In this document: piece by piece, positions 1 to 7,769 of the stretch
Position numbering within the stretch: the stretch's first letter is position 1
How the letters are laid out: every line of letters begins with the position of its first letter
Source: a virus
Reading direction: 5' to 3' (one strand)
Length of the DNA stretch: 24,972 nt
IMG/VR virus record: IMGVR_UViG_3300047510_001349
Location: 1 to 24,972 of that record
Notes under the pieces: generated by a model
Database searches by the model: none
What the model saw: the letters and a program-made list of their open reading frames with translations, nothing else
Told to the model about the DNA's origin: nothing
Position numbers and translations under genes: made by a program

Positions 1-1076
1 TTAATGTAAATGGAAACATTACGATTGGTGGAACTGGTGCAACTCTCTTTACAACTGAGTTTAAAGTTTTTGATCCAGATATTGTTCTGGGTTTTAGAAC
101 TGATGGTAGTGGTAATGATATCTCAACAGATAATACAGCTAATCACGGTGGTATTGCAATTGCATCCACTGAGGGAACTCCTCTGATTTCTCTTTATGAT
201 GTAGGTGTTGGTGAAACAAATCCTGCCACATATAAGAAAATTATGTGGTTTAAGTCTGGAACATTCTCTGGATTAGGTACTGATGCTTGGATAAGTAATT
301 ATGCAATTGGCATTGGAAGTACTCAAGTACCTAATGGAGTTAGACTTGCTGCTGGTTCAGTTAAATTTACTGAAAATGACTTATCCGTTGTAAGAAATAT
401 TAATGCAACTGGCGTTGTTACTGCAACATCATTTAGTGGTTCTGGATCATCATTAACTGATGTCCCGATTTCTACAGGTATTTCTGGACTTGGTGCAAAT
501 GTAGCAACATTCTTAGCAACACCTTCATCATCAAACTTAGCATCAGCAGTTACCGGTGAGACTGGTTCTGGAGCATTAGTATTTGCCAATACCCCAACAT
601 TAGTTACTCCCGATATCGGTGCTGCTACAGGAACTTCTTTGAGTGTTTCGGGACAACTTGTTTCAACTCAAGCAAACTCCACAACAACTGGTGGAGGACA
701 GATATACTTGAATGGCGCAACAGGTAACAGAATTGACTTCAATATAAATGGTGTTGCTGCTCCTGCATTTGGAACAAGAAGTGCGGGAACAAAGATAGCT
801 TTATATCCAGGCCTTGGTGCTTCGAGTGCAGACTATGCACTAGGTATTGAAAGTAGTACATTATGGTCTTCTGTTCCCACTACTTCACAACAATTTAAAT
901 GGTATGCAGGAACCACCAACGTTGCAACTTTAACGGGATCTGGAAACTTATCATTAACAGGAAACTTAACTTCTAGTTCCGGAACTCTAGGATCAAATGG
1001 CACTGGAAATAGAACAGTTCAAGCCGGAGGATCTCCTAGTGGAGGTTCAGATGGTGACATCTATTATATTTACTAA
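1..1076 (+). CDS. Distal tail fibre protein, C-terminal part (5' end outside window)
   Basis: The reading frame is open from the first full codon at position 3 to TAA at 1074-1076, so the true start lies upstream of the window; the ATG at 243 is internal. The protein is rich in Gly, Ser, Thr and Ala. It has segments typical of cyanophage fibre proteins, such as GVVTATSFSGSGSSL and VATFLATPSSSNLASAV followed by a TPTLVTP stretch. It ends in GGSDGDIYYIY, a terminus often seen on such fibres. It would form part of the trimeric fibre that recognises the host. No enzymatic motif is visible. The next gene follows after 11 nt with a strong AAGGAG ribosome site, so the three fibre genes form one operon. 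The fibre role is confident; the exact subunit (gp36- or gp37-like) is not. Confidence 0.82.
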   Translation, partial: NVNGNITIGGTGATLFTTEFKVFDPDIVLGFRTDGSGNDISTDNTANHGGIAIASTEGTPLISLYDVGVGETNPATYKKIMWFKSGTFSGLGTDAWISNYAIGIGSTQVPNGVRLAAGSVKFTENDLSVVRNINATGVVTATSFSGSGSSLTDVPISTGISGLGANVATFLATPSSSNLASAVTGETGSGALVFANTPTLVTPDIGAATGTSLSVSGQLVSTQANSTTTGGGQIYLNGATGNRIDFNINGVAAPAFGTRSAGTKIALYPGLGASSADYALGIESSTLWSSVPTTSQQFKWYAGTTNVATLTGSGNLSLTGNLTSSSGTLGSNGTGNRTVQAGGSPSGGSDGDIYYIY

Positions 1077-1087
1077 GGAGATAAAAA

Positions 1088-1756
1088 ATGTCTTGGATTC
1101 CCACTAATTTACCCGAACCAACAAAGGAATATAATAATTTACAATCAAGTAAAAGATATTTGGTTGATGAAGAAATTGAAAAAAAACATCCAGGTTGGAA
1201 ATATGACAATGGAGCTCTAGTTTGTGATGAATATCTTTTCAAAAATAATGGATGGCAACTAATAGTTGATAACTATCCAACAGATTCTTCTGGAAAAATA
1301 GTTGTAAGAAATCCATCAAATCTTTGGATTAATAGTTCTGAAAATAATACTGTAGAAGTAACTTATAAAATTTATACTATACTTGATGATGAATCTGTTG
1401 ATTCGGATAATTTAAAAACCAAAACTTTAAAAAATCAATTAGATTGGTCATATAATGAAGAAGATTTGACGGTAACAAAAACTTATGAAATTACTTATTA
1501 TACTGATGAAGAACTTAATCAAAAAAAACTTTTTGATCTAAGAACAGCCAGAAATATTATTTTGGGCAGAACTGATTATATGATTACACTTGGATATGAA
1601 AAAAATAAGACAATATCCCAAAAAATGAAAGATTACAGACAAGGACTGAGAGATATTACTGAAACAATAGATTTGAGTAAGGTTACTTTTTCTGATATTA
1701 GATCAGAAAAATGTTTCCCAGCACATCCACCATTGGAGGAAATATATGACGCTTAA
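1088..1756 (+). CDS. Tail fibre assembly chaperone-like protein
   Basis: This is a 222-residue protein starting at an ATG with a strong site (AAGGAGAT) 5-6 nt upstream. The C-terminal part (about 149-217) has the layout of phage tail assembly chaperones (Phage_tail_APC type): a LFDLRTARNIIL helix, a TDYMITLGYE segment, then YRQGLRDITE and a closing P-x-HPP. The N-terminal 140 residues are acidic and carry no motif I recognise, so they may contact the fibre. Its position between a fibre protein and a tip adhesin fits a folding or attachment helper. The last 11 nt overlap the next gene, so the two are probably translationally coupled. The family call rests on remembered pattern, not alignment. 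Confidence 0.68.
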   Translation: MSWIPTNLPEPTKEYNNLQSSKRYLVDEEIEKKHPGWKYDNGALVCDEYLFKNNGWQLIVDNYPTDSSGKIVVRNPSNLWINSSENNTVEVTYKIYTILDDESVDSDNLKTKTLKNQLDWSYNEEDLTVTKTYEITYYTDEELNQKKLFDLRTARNIILGRTDYMITLGYEKNKTISQKMKDYRQGLRDITETIDLSKVTFSDIRSEKCFPAHPPLEEIYDA

Positions 1757-2804
1757 TGTTAGGAGTTCTTCGGTTTGGAGAGGAATTGCAGATGTATATG
1801 TAAAAGTTTCTGGAGTTTGGAGGACTATTCAGCAAGGATGGATTAAACAATCTGGAGTATGGAGAAATTTTTATGTTGCAGCTGAACCTGCAGAATATGT
1901 AATTTTTGGTGGAGATAGTGCTCCCACTACTGGAACTCTCACAGATCTTTCCGGATACACAACTATAAAAATTGGAGGGGTTGCTGCAGGAGGAAATGGA
2001 ACTCCAAATCATCCGGGAGGATGTTGCCCCGGAACAGGAGCTGGGGGTGGAGGGGCCGCGAATATTAGAGGTAATAGTTTTCCTGTTCCAGGAAACTCTA
2101 TTTCTAGTATCTATTATGAAGTAGGTGGTACAGGAACATCCGGAGATACTTATGTTAAAATAAACGGACCAAGTGGAACTGATTTAATTAGATTTGTGGC
2201 AGGATCTCCTAATCCCAACCAAACTGCAGGTGCTGGAGGACCAAGTGCTGGAGGTGGTCCAAATTGCATAGCAGGTTCACCAGGAGCTCCTGGAGCAGAT
2301 AGATATGGTAACGGTCCGGCAGCAGGCCCTAGTTCTGATGGAGGAACTGCAGGTGGAGGAGGTTCTGGTGGAGCAGTTGATAATTTTAGACCAGGAACTA
2401 CTGGAGGTTCAGGAGGATCAAGTAGTTTTTCATTTTCAGCACCTACATTAATGACCACAATCGGAACTGGTCCTGCGCCAACAACTTGGTCAATAGGACC
2501 AGGTGGGCCACATGCTGGTGGTGGAGGTGGTTATGGTTCTACATCAAACACCACTAACGGAACAAATGCTGGTAGCGTTTTATGGGCTGAAGGTGGTGGT
2601 GGATCTGGTGTGTATGCACCACCAGGTAGCGGTAATCCTGGATCAGGAGGTGCAGGTGCGGGTATTAGGTGGAATGATCCTTCAAACCCCACAAACAATG
2701 GAAAGTTTTTTGGTGGAGGAGGAGGTGGATTGGGTTCTTCAGTTAACCCACAAAATGGAAAAGGAGGAAAAGGATTCTTAATTATTCAATTACTAACTTC
2801 ATAA
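1746..2804 (+). CDS. Glycine-rich tail fibre tip adhesin
   Basis: This 352-residue protein starts at an ATG that overlaps the chaperone gene, with GGAGG just upstream. Residues 1-50 hold three imperfect copies of a short unit ending in VWR (SSSVWRGI, VSGVWRTI, QSGVWRNF), seen in cyanophage structural proteins. From about residue 77 to the end the chain is dominated by Gly-rich runs broken by Pro, Ser, Asn and aromatics, closing with a hydrophobic FLIIQLL tail. Phage S16/T2 gp38 adhesins stack such motifs as polyglycine-II helices at the fibre tip, and the loops between the motifs bind the receptor. By analogy this is the receptor-binding tip. Host range determination is an inference. Confidence 0.72.
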   Translation: MTLNVRSSSVWRGIADVYVKVSGVWRTIQQGWIKQSGVWRNFYVAAEPAEYVIFGGDSAPTTGTLTDLSGYTTIKIGGVAAGGNGTPNHPGGCCPGTGAGGGGAANIRGNSFPVPGNSISSIYYEVGGTGTSGDTYVKINGPSGTDLIRFVAGSPNPNQTAGAGGPSAGGGPNCIAGSPGAPGADRYGNGPAAGPSSDGGTAGGGGSGGAVDNFRPGTTGGSGGSSSFSFSAPTLMTTIGTGPAPTTWSIGPGGPHAGGGGGYGSTSNTTNGTNAGSVLWAEGGGGSGVYAPPGSGNPGSGGAGAGIRWNDPSNPTNNGKFFGGGGGGLGSSVNPQNGKGGKGFLIIQLLTS

Positions 2805-2814
2805 TAATATTAAT

Positions 2815-3336
2815 ATGATAACTGAAATTTATACTGGTTCTGAGGCTATTTCTATAGCAGATAGAAATACTCTTGAAGATATTTTTACATCTGATCTATT
2901 TCCTTGGTATTATAACCCAACCACCATAGGGGATAATAAAATTAATAGATCTCAATTTACTCATAGAATATATCTAGATGATACTGTTTGTTCTGATCAT
3001 TATTCTCTAATACATGATATTTTTTCTCGAAAAATACCCGAGTTTGAGACACATAAATTGACTAGAATTAAAGCAAATTTAAATATAGCTCATTCAAATA
3101 GAAGGACACTTCCTCCCCATAGAGATTTGGATGGGAAAGAAGGCGTAATTTACATTTATTATGTAAATGATTCTGATGGATCAACTATTTTGTATGATGA
3201 GAGAAAAAAAATTAAAGTATATCCAAAAAAAGGCAAACTTATTAGATTTCCTGCTACTACATGGCATACAGGAAATGTTCCAAGAAAAAATGATAGAAGA
3301 ATAGTTATTAATTTTGTATTTGAACCTTTAACATAG
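2815..3336 (+). CDS. 2-oxoglutarate/Fe(II)-dependent oxygenase-like protein
   Basis: This is a 173-residue double-stranded beta-helix type protein. The iron-binding triad is visible: H102 and D104 in PPHRDLD, and H151 in TWHTGN, followed by R161/R162 ahead of the last strand (INFVF), where 2OG is normally held. Enzymes of this fold use O2 and 2OG to hydroxylate a protein side chain, nucleobase or small molecule; the substrate cannot be read here. It starts 10 nt after the adhesin gene with no clear ribosome site, so it probably depends on read-through from the fibre operon. Its 3' end overlaps the convergent gene on the other strand by 29 bp. Confidence 0.75.
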   Translation: MITEIYTGSEAISIADRNTLEDIFTSDLFPWYYNPTTIGDNKINRSQFTHRIYLDDTVCSDHYSLIHDIFSRKIPEFETHKLTRIKANLNIAHSNRRTLPPHRDLDGKEGVIYIYYVNDSDGSTILYDERKKIKVYPKKGKLIRFPATTWHTGNVPRKNDRRIVINFVFEPLT

Positions 3337-3928
3337 AATCTCCAACTCCAAATTCTCCTACAGGGAATAAGTTAAAAGCAATAGATATTCTTTCTGGATC
3401 TTTATAGTTAGTGCATATTCTATGTTGCAGATAACTTGGAAAAATTATCAGATGATTTTTTCTTGGATAAATTGGCCATATTCTAGAATTATGAATATTC
3501 CATTCAACTGGATCTTCCAACATAAATCTTTGAGCATTTGGTCCATAACCAAATTGTAGAGGGGTATTCATATTGTCAAAGTAAAAAACCCCACTATACA
3601 TTGAATTGCAGTGATTATGATATTGTCCAAAAGATCCTCTTAATGATTTCGTAGCCCATGAGGTTGTAATTTCAAAAGTAGAGTGATATTGTTTTAGAAT
3701 GTTGTCTTTGTAATGGGTATTGAAATAATCTAGAAATATTTTTTTCTCTTTGGTAAATTTTTTAAAAATATATCTATTTAATGAAATTTGTTGATTATAT
3801 GCTAACTCAGAGGTTATTGGCTTGAACTCTAGATTTTTAACTTGTTCTTTAAACTCTGTAAAATCTTCTTCTACTTCTATATCGAGAACTGTTGATGGGA
3901 AAAGAGGATAAATTTCATGAGATGTCAT
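3308..3928 (-). CDS. 2OG-Fe(II) oxygenase-like protein (2OG-FeII_Oxy_5 type), only leftward gene
   Basis: This 206-residue protein on the minus strand starts at the ATG at 3928. It follows the layout of the putative 2OG-FeII_Oxy_5 family: TSWATKSLRG (W91), then QYHNHCNS with H104 and H106, YSGVFYFD (112-118), HLIIFPSYLQHR with H169, and R180-ISIAFN. The expected metal and 2OG ligands are therefore present. The substrate is unknown. It is the sole minus-strand gene in the window, with its own promoter reading left from 3980. Its end converges on and overlaps the previous oxygenase gene, so the transcripts would be antisense over about 29 bp and could interfere. Recent insertion or inversion is a possible explanation. 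Confidence 0.78.
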   Translation of the reverse strand: MTSHEIYPLFPSTVLDIEVEEDFTEFKEQVKNLEFKPITSELAYNQQISLNRYIFKKFTKEKKIFLDYFNTHYKDNILKQYHSTFEITTSWATKSLRGSFGQYHNHCNSMYSGVFYFDNMNTPLQFGYGPNAQRFMLEDPVEWNIHNSRIWPIYPRKNHLIIFPSYLQHRICTNYKDPERISIAFNLFPVGEFGVGDSMLKVQIQN

Positions 3929-3950
3929 ATTATTAGATCAATTTAATCCA

Positions 3951-3980
3951 ATTATAACATAAATTGACATTACTTATCAA
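3951..3980 (-). promoter_or_regulatory. Leftward sigma-70-like promoter
   Basis: Read on the minus strand, TTGATA (3980-3975) is separated by 18 nt from TATAAT (3956-3951). The start point would be near 3944, leaving a leader of about 16 nt before the ATG at 3928. It interleaves with the rightward promoter in the same 45 bp. Confidence 0.6.
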
Positions 3981-3993
3981 CATCATATATAAT
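3964..3993 (+). promoter_or_regulatory. Rightward sigma-70-like promoter
   Basis: A consensus TTGACA (3964-3969) is separated by 18 nt from a consensus TATAAT (3988-3993). Initiation near 4000 would give a leader of about 17 nt before the ATG at 4017. Both hexamers match the host consensus exactly, as expected of an early phage promoter. Confidence 0.72.
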
Positions 3994-4016
3994 AACACTG
4001 AATACATTATTCAAAT

Positions 4017-4652
4017 ATGGCATTTCAATCAATTTGGTACTTTACAAACCTACCAGACAAGATCGTAGATATTATTGAAGAAGATCTTGCAGAAAACTTT
4101 GACCCACAACTCCAAGATTCCAGAGTTGGTGCTGGTGATTATGGAACTGTAGATAAAGATAAAAGAAACGCAAAAAACGCCTGGGTTCCCACAAATCACT
4201 GGGTTGCAGGCTTTGTGTGGCATTATGTTCAACGAGCAAACCGTGAGAACTTTTTATATGACCTGACAAATATTGATGGTGAATCACTTCAATATACTGT
4301 GTATGGGGAAGGTGAGTATTATGGTTGGCATAATGATGCTGGACTTGCTTCTCACTACAAACCAGTTTCTGCAGGTAATCGTGGAACTGGTGAAGAAATT
4401 GCTTCAGATTTCATTAATGAAAACTGTGAGAAAGTAAGAAAGTTGTCTTTCAGTTTGCTTCTTTCTGACCCAGAAACTTATGAAGGTGGAAACTTACAAC
4501 TTCTTTCGGAGAATGGGAAATCTTATATTGCCCCAAGGCAAAGAGGAACGATTATTCTCTTTGATTCTCGTACACAACACCGAGTTCAGAAAGTAACTAA
4601 AGGTGTTCGTAAGAGTTTGGTTGGTTGGACTGTTGGACCTCGTTGGAAGTGA
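4017..4652 (+). CDS. Prolyl 4-hydroxylase-like 2OG-Fe(II) oxygenase
   Basis: This is a 211-residue protein of prolyl 4-hydroxylase/PiuC type. H105 and D107 lie in YYGWHNDAG, H188 in DSRTQHRVQ, and R198 in GVRKSLVGW, matching the HxD...H...R pattern for Fe(II) and 2OG. GGNLQLL (157-163) and RGTIILFDS (176-184) are the usual core strands. It is complete for the family. It has a consensus promoter directly upstream and is followed after 3 nt by a second oxygenase, so the pair is co-transcribed. Cyanophages often carry several such genes; proposed substrates include structural or tail proteins and nucleobases, none visible here. Confidence 0.85.
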   Translation: MAFQSIWYFTNLPDKIVDIIEEDLAENFDPQLQDSRVGAGDYGTVDKDKRNAKNAWVPTNHWVAGFVWHYVQRANRENFLYDLTNIDGESLQYTVYGEGEYYGWHNDAGLASHYKPVSAGNRGTGEEIASDFINENCEKVRKLSFSLLLSDPETYEGGNLQLLSENGKSYIAPRQRGTIILFDSRTQHRVQKVTKGVRKSLVGWTVGPRWK

Positions 4653-4655
4653 GTT

Positions 4656-5375
4656 ATGGCAGAAGAAATGACACAAGAACAGATTGACTGGCAAGAAAAA
4701 GTCAATTCTGGTACATCACCAACAAATAACGAAGAGTTTGATAAGAACGGATATCTGGTTCTAAGAAATCTTTGGGATCCGAAAGATCTTTATTCAGACC
4801 CACCAGTAATCAAAGGACAATACAATTACTTTGGAAAGGTTGATAAGTTCAATCACATCCCAGTAGAAAATCAAGTAGAAGGTTCAACTTCAAGGTATTA
4901 TTGGCCTCCTTATAAGTTTGCTCATTCTCAAATTCGTCTCAAACTTGAGGAAGCAATTGGTAAGAAACTTTATAATACTTACTATTACGATAGGTTTTAT
5001 AATCCAGGACAAGCACTGACAAATCACGCAGACAGACCAGCTTGTGAGATTTCAGTAACAGTTCATATTGGTTCTAATATCAGTACTCCTTGGCCTATTT
5101 GGATTAAGACACCAGATACTTATGATGATGCCAAAAAGAGAACTTTGGTTATAAAAAAAGGTGAAAATCGTTCAGTGATCTTAAATCCTGGTGATGGTAT
5201 GATTTACAAAGGGTGTGAGAGACCACACTGGAGAGATCCAATGCCAACTGAGTATCGTAGAACTTGGTATGGTAAGAAGGTGGAAAAAGAAGGTTTATAT
5301 TATCATCAAGTCTTTTTCCATTATGTTCTTGCTGATGGTACAAGAGCCCATTGTGCTAATGATATGGCATCATAA
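4656..5375 (+). CDS. 2OG-Fe(II) oxygenase-like protein (PhyH-like layout)
   Basis: This is a 239-residue protein. After a charged N-terminus comes FDKNGYLVLRNLWD (28-41), the entry motif typical of phytanoyl-CoA dioxygenase-like proteins. TNHADRPACEISVTVHIG gives H124 and D126 as metal ligands, and ERPHWR gives H191 with an adjacent Arg. NPGDGMIYKG (177-186) is the strand before the distal His. It starts 3 nt after the previous oxygenase gene and is probably translated with it. Substrate unknown. The distal half is less typical than in the preceding gene, so activity is less certain than family. Confidence 0.75.
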   Translation: MAEEMTQEQIDWQEKVNSGTSPTNNEEFDKNGYLVLRNLWDPKDLYSDPPVIKGQYNYFGKVDKFNHIPVENQVEGSTSRYYWPPYKFAHSQIRLKLEEAIGKKLYNTYYYDRFYNPGQALTNHADRPACEISVTVHIGSNISTPWPIWIKTPDTYDDAKKRTLVIKKGENRSVILNPGDGMIYKGCERPHWRDPMPTEYRRTWYGKKVEKEGLYYHQVFFHYVLADGTRAHCANDMAS

Positions 5376-5390
5376 AGTGACTAAAGTTTT

Positions 5391-5528
5391 GTGAATGAAA
5401 ACATTACTGATATTTTGATTGAAGCAATTGAGGATCAGCAAGAGCAAATAAATAGTCTCAAGGAAGAAAATCAATCTTTAAAAAATAAACTTTATTATGA
5501 ATTTTGTAAAACTTGCATTGGAAAGTAA
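5391..5528 (+). CDS. Small coiled-coil protein, GTG start
   Basis: This short frame gives 45 residues from GTG at 5391 to TAA at 5526-5528. The sequence is a likely amphipathic helix with Leu/Ile at heptad spacing (ILIEAIEDQQEQINSLKEE). An in-frame stop at 5382 leaves GTG as the first usable start. No good ribosome site is seen. It overlaps the next gene by 32 nt. It fills an otherwise empty gap between two genes, which supports it, but the unusual start makes it uncertain. Function unknown. Confidence 0.4.
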   Translation: MNENITDILIEAIEDQQEQINSLKEENQSLKNKLYYEFCKTCIGK

Positions 5529-6471
5529 AGGCAGCATAAAGCCTTTACTTATTAACCCAGAAGATCTTACAGGACCATCAATTACAAATCCTTCTGTCTT
5601 TGTTTATCAAAATAAGATATTAGTCAATCTTCGCAATGTAAATTACACTTTATATCACTCAGAACTCAATAGATTTGAGCATATGTGGGGTCCGTTGTCC
5701 TACATTCACCCTGAGAATGATATGCACCTGCGAACGACTAACTACATCGCAGAACTTGATGACAACTTGGATATAGTTCATTATTCAAAGATAGATACAT
5801 CTAAGTTTGATACTTACAAACCACAATGGGACTTTGTGGGACTGGAAGATGTTCGTTTAGTAGAATGGAACGATAAGTTATATGGTATTGGTGTTCGCAG
5901 AGATTTAGACACCAAAGGAACTGGAAGAATGGAAATCAGTGAACTTGAGATTTCTGGTTCTGAAGTTAAGGAAGTGTTCCGATATAGAATTCCAGGACCA
6001 CCACCTGATAACGAGTACTGTATGAAGAACTGTACTCCAATCTTAGATAAACCATTTCATCTTTTAAAGTGGACCAATCCAACTTGTTTGATGAAGTTTG
6101 ATATTACTGGAAAAGAAACAGGGGTATTTGAAACAAATTCATATGCACCTACAAATAATGATTTGAGAGGTGGTTCTCAGGTCATTCCTTATAAAGGTGG
6201 TTACTTGTCAATTTTACACGAAACAGACCTTTATAAGAGTGAACAAGGAAGAAAAAACGCAACTTATAGACACCGTTTTGTGATTTGGAATAAAGATTTT
6301 CAAATTATTAAAGTATCCAAACTCTTCTCATTTATGAATATGAAGATTGAGTTTTGTTGTGGTATGGCAGAGTATAAGAATGATTATCTCATTACCTTTG
6401 GAGCTCAAGATAATGCTGGGTATATTCTAAAAGTTTCTAAGAGTGTAGTGGAGGACTTTATCAATGAGTGA
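5497..6471 (+). CDS. GH130-like five-bladed beta-propeller protein (putative glycoside-active)
   Basis: This is a 324-residue protein with spaced repeats typical of five-bladed propeller glycan enzymes: TNPSVFVYQNKILVNLR (30-46), GLEDVRLVEW (115-124), NCTPI with FHLLKWTNP (178-195), LRGGSQVIPYKGGYLSILHET (223-243) and EFCCGMAEYKNDYLITFG (285-302). The GLEDVR segment resembles the G-x-E-D-x-R motif of GH130 mannoside phosphorylases and mannosidases. Whether it is catalytic is unclear, because I cannot place the general acid. It overlaps the FkbM methyltransferase gene by 8 nt (ATGAGTGA), suggesting coupled production and a shared role in glycan synthesis or trimming. Confidence 0.55.
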   Translation: MNFVKLALESKGSIKPLLINPEDLTGPSITNPSVFVYQNKILVNLRNVNYTLYHSELNRFEHMWGPLSYIHPENDMHLRTTNYIAELDDNLDIVHYSKIDTSKFDTYKPQWDFVGLEDVRLVEWNDKLYGIGVRRDLDTKGTGRMEISELEISGSEVKEVFRYRIPGPPPDNEYCMKNCTPILDKPFHLLKWTNPTCLMKFDITGKETGVFETNSYAPTNNDLRGGSQVIPYKGGYLSILHETDLYKSEQGRKNATYRHRFVIWNKDFQIIKVSKLFSFMNMKIEFCCGMAEYKNDYLITFGAQDNAGYILKVSKSVVEDFINE

Positions 6472-7702
6472 ACTAATTCAATTTTCTTTAGATACAGAAA
6501 ATGCAGAGAAGAATTATAATCTTGCCAAATGGTATGAAAATCAGGGACATACTGCACCTGCACTTACATACTATTTGAGAGCATCTGAAAGGACAGAAGA
6601 TAAAACATTTGCATATAAGTGTCTAATAAAAGGATATTATTGTTATAATTCTCAAAAATCAAGGGATAATTCTGAAAAAATATTCCTTCAAAATGCAATT
6701 TCCCTTCTACCAAAAAGACCTGAGGCATATTTTCTAATTTCTCAATTTTATGAGAGACAAAAGAATTGGCAAGAATCTTACATCTATGCATCATTAGGAT
6801 TAGAATGTTGTGATTTAGATTTAGAACCATTGGAAGAGAGTAATTATCCAGGAAAGTATGGCCTAATCTTTCAAAAAGCAGTGTGTGGATATTGGTGGGG
6901 TAAGGGACAAGAGGCAAGAATTCTTTTCCAAGATTTGATTGATAATTATCAAATGGAAAAACAGTATTATGACCTTGTAGTATCTAATATCACTAAACTT
7001 GGTTCAGGTCCGAAAGAAATTGTATTCCGACAATATACTAAAGAAAATTTAGATAAACTCAGATTTAAATTTGATGGTTGCGAAAACATAAAAGAAAATT
7101 ATTCACAAGTGTACCAAGATATGTTTACTCTTTTTATGCACGATGGAAAGAGAAATGGAACATACCTTGAAGTAGGAAGTGGAGACCCATTCTGGCTAAA
7201 CAATACTTACTTACTTGAGTCACAATTTAACTGGAAAGGAGTTGGTATTGAGTATAACCAATCTCTATGTGAAAAATATACCAAAAATCGTAAAAATCCA
7301 GTTATTTGTAAAGATGCTCACCAAGTTAATTTTAGAGAACTTCTGAACTCTTCTTTTGGCACTAAAGAAATTGATTACCTACAACTTGATTGCGAACCAT
7401 CAGAATCAACTTATAGAATACTGACATCATTACCCTTAGATGAATATAAGTTTGCTGTGATTACATACGAACACGATTATTATGTTGATGTCTCAAGGAC
7501 ATATAGAGATAAATCAAGGGAGTATTTGAAGTCCAAAGGATATAAACTTGTGGTTTCAAATGTTTCACCAACAACTTGGAGTTCTTTTGAAGACTGGTGG
7601 GTTCATCCGGATTTAATTTCCAAGAAAAGAATTAAACAAATTAAAAACAAAGACAAATCTGTTAAAAAAATAGACGATTATATGCTTAGTGGACAGTCAT
7701 AA
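6464..7702 (+). CDS. TPR-FkbM fusion: SAM-dependent methyltransferase with N-terminal TPR repeats
   Basis: This is a 412-residue protein, with GGAGG 8 nt upstream of the ATG. Residues about 15-175 are helical repeats of TPR type (ALTYYLRASERTED, AYFLISQFYERQKNWQE, GYWWGKGQEARILFQDLI). The FkbM methyltransferase domain starts near 213 (YSQVYQDMFTLF), with SAM motif I YLEVGSGDP (E236, G238, G240, D241), acidic E263 in VGIEYN, and IDYLQLDCEPSE around D309. FkbM enzymes methylate hydroxyls of sugars or polyketides. The TPR part could dock it to a glycosylated or fibre protein. A strong terminator follows at 7718, closing the operon. Confidence 0.82.
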   Translation: MSELIQFSLDTENAEKNYNLAKWYENQGHTAPALTYYLRASERTEDKTFAYKCLIKGYYCYNSQKSRDNSEKIFLQNAISLLPKRPEAYFLISQFYERQKNWQESYIYASLGLECCDLDLEPLEESNYPGKYGLIFQKAVCGYWWGKGQEARILFQDLIDNYQMEKQYYDLVVSNITKLGSGPKEIVFRQYTKENLDKLRFKFDGCENIKENYSQVYQDMFTLFMHDGKRNGTYLEVGSGDPFWLNNTYLLESQFNWKGVGIEYNQSLCEKYTKNRKNPVICKDAHQVNFRELLNSSFGTKEIDYLQLDCEPSESTYRILTSLPLDEYKFAVITYEHDYYVDVSRTYRDKSREYLKSKGYKLVVSNVSPTTWSSFEDWWVHPDLISKKRIKQIKNKDKSVKKIDDYMLSGQS

Positions 7703-7703
7703 A

Positions 7704-7747
7704 ACTGTCACACCCTACCCCTGAAAGACCTTCAGGGGTTTTATAGT
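7704..7747 (+). promoter_or_regulatory. Composite terminator-promoter module 1 (ACTGTCACA, hairpin, TATAGT)
   Basis: ACTGTCACA (7704-7712) lies 38 bp ahead of a -10-like TATAGT (7742-7747), with a terminator hairpin between them. No good -35 hexamer sits 16-18 bp from TATAGT, so the upstream motif may take its place. Initiation near 7754 would leave about 16 nt before the 34-residue ORF. The same layout recurs at 10239 and 11116. Confidence 0.5.
7718..7742 (+). terminator. Rho-independent terminator
   Basis: An 8-bp perfect stem (CCCCTGAA / TTCAGGGG) with a 5-nt loop is followed by TTTTA. It ends the glycan operon 16 nt after the methyltransferase stop codon. Confidence 0.82.
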
Positions 7748-7769
7748 AGCCACAGTTCACCAGATACCA

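Noticed and set aside
323-589. 88-residue minus-strand ORF inside the fibre gene
   Set aside because: Shadow of a Gly/Ser/Ala-rich coding sequence; no ribosome site and no place in a leftward operon.
1698-2458. Minus-strand ORFs (Ser/Cys- and Pro-rich) opposite the adhesin gene
   Set aside because: Low-complexity reverse image of Gly-rich codons.
2503-2781. 92-residue plus-strand ORF inside the adhesin gene
   Set aside because: Val/Glu-rich frame shift of GGT/GGA repeats, entirely inside a well-supported gene.
6564-6917. 117-residue minus-strand ORF opposite the TPR region
   Set aside because: No promoter or ribosome site; the opposite frame has clear TPR and FkbM motifs.
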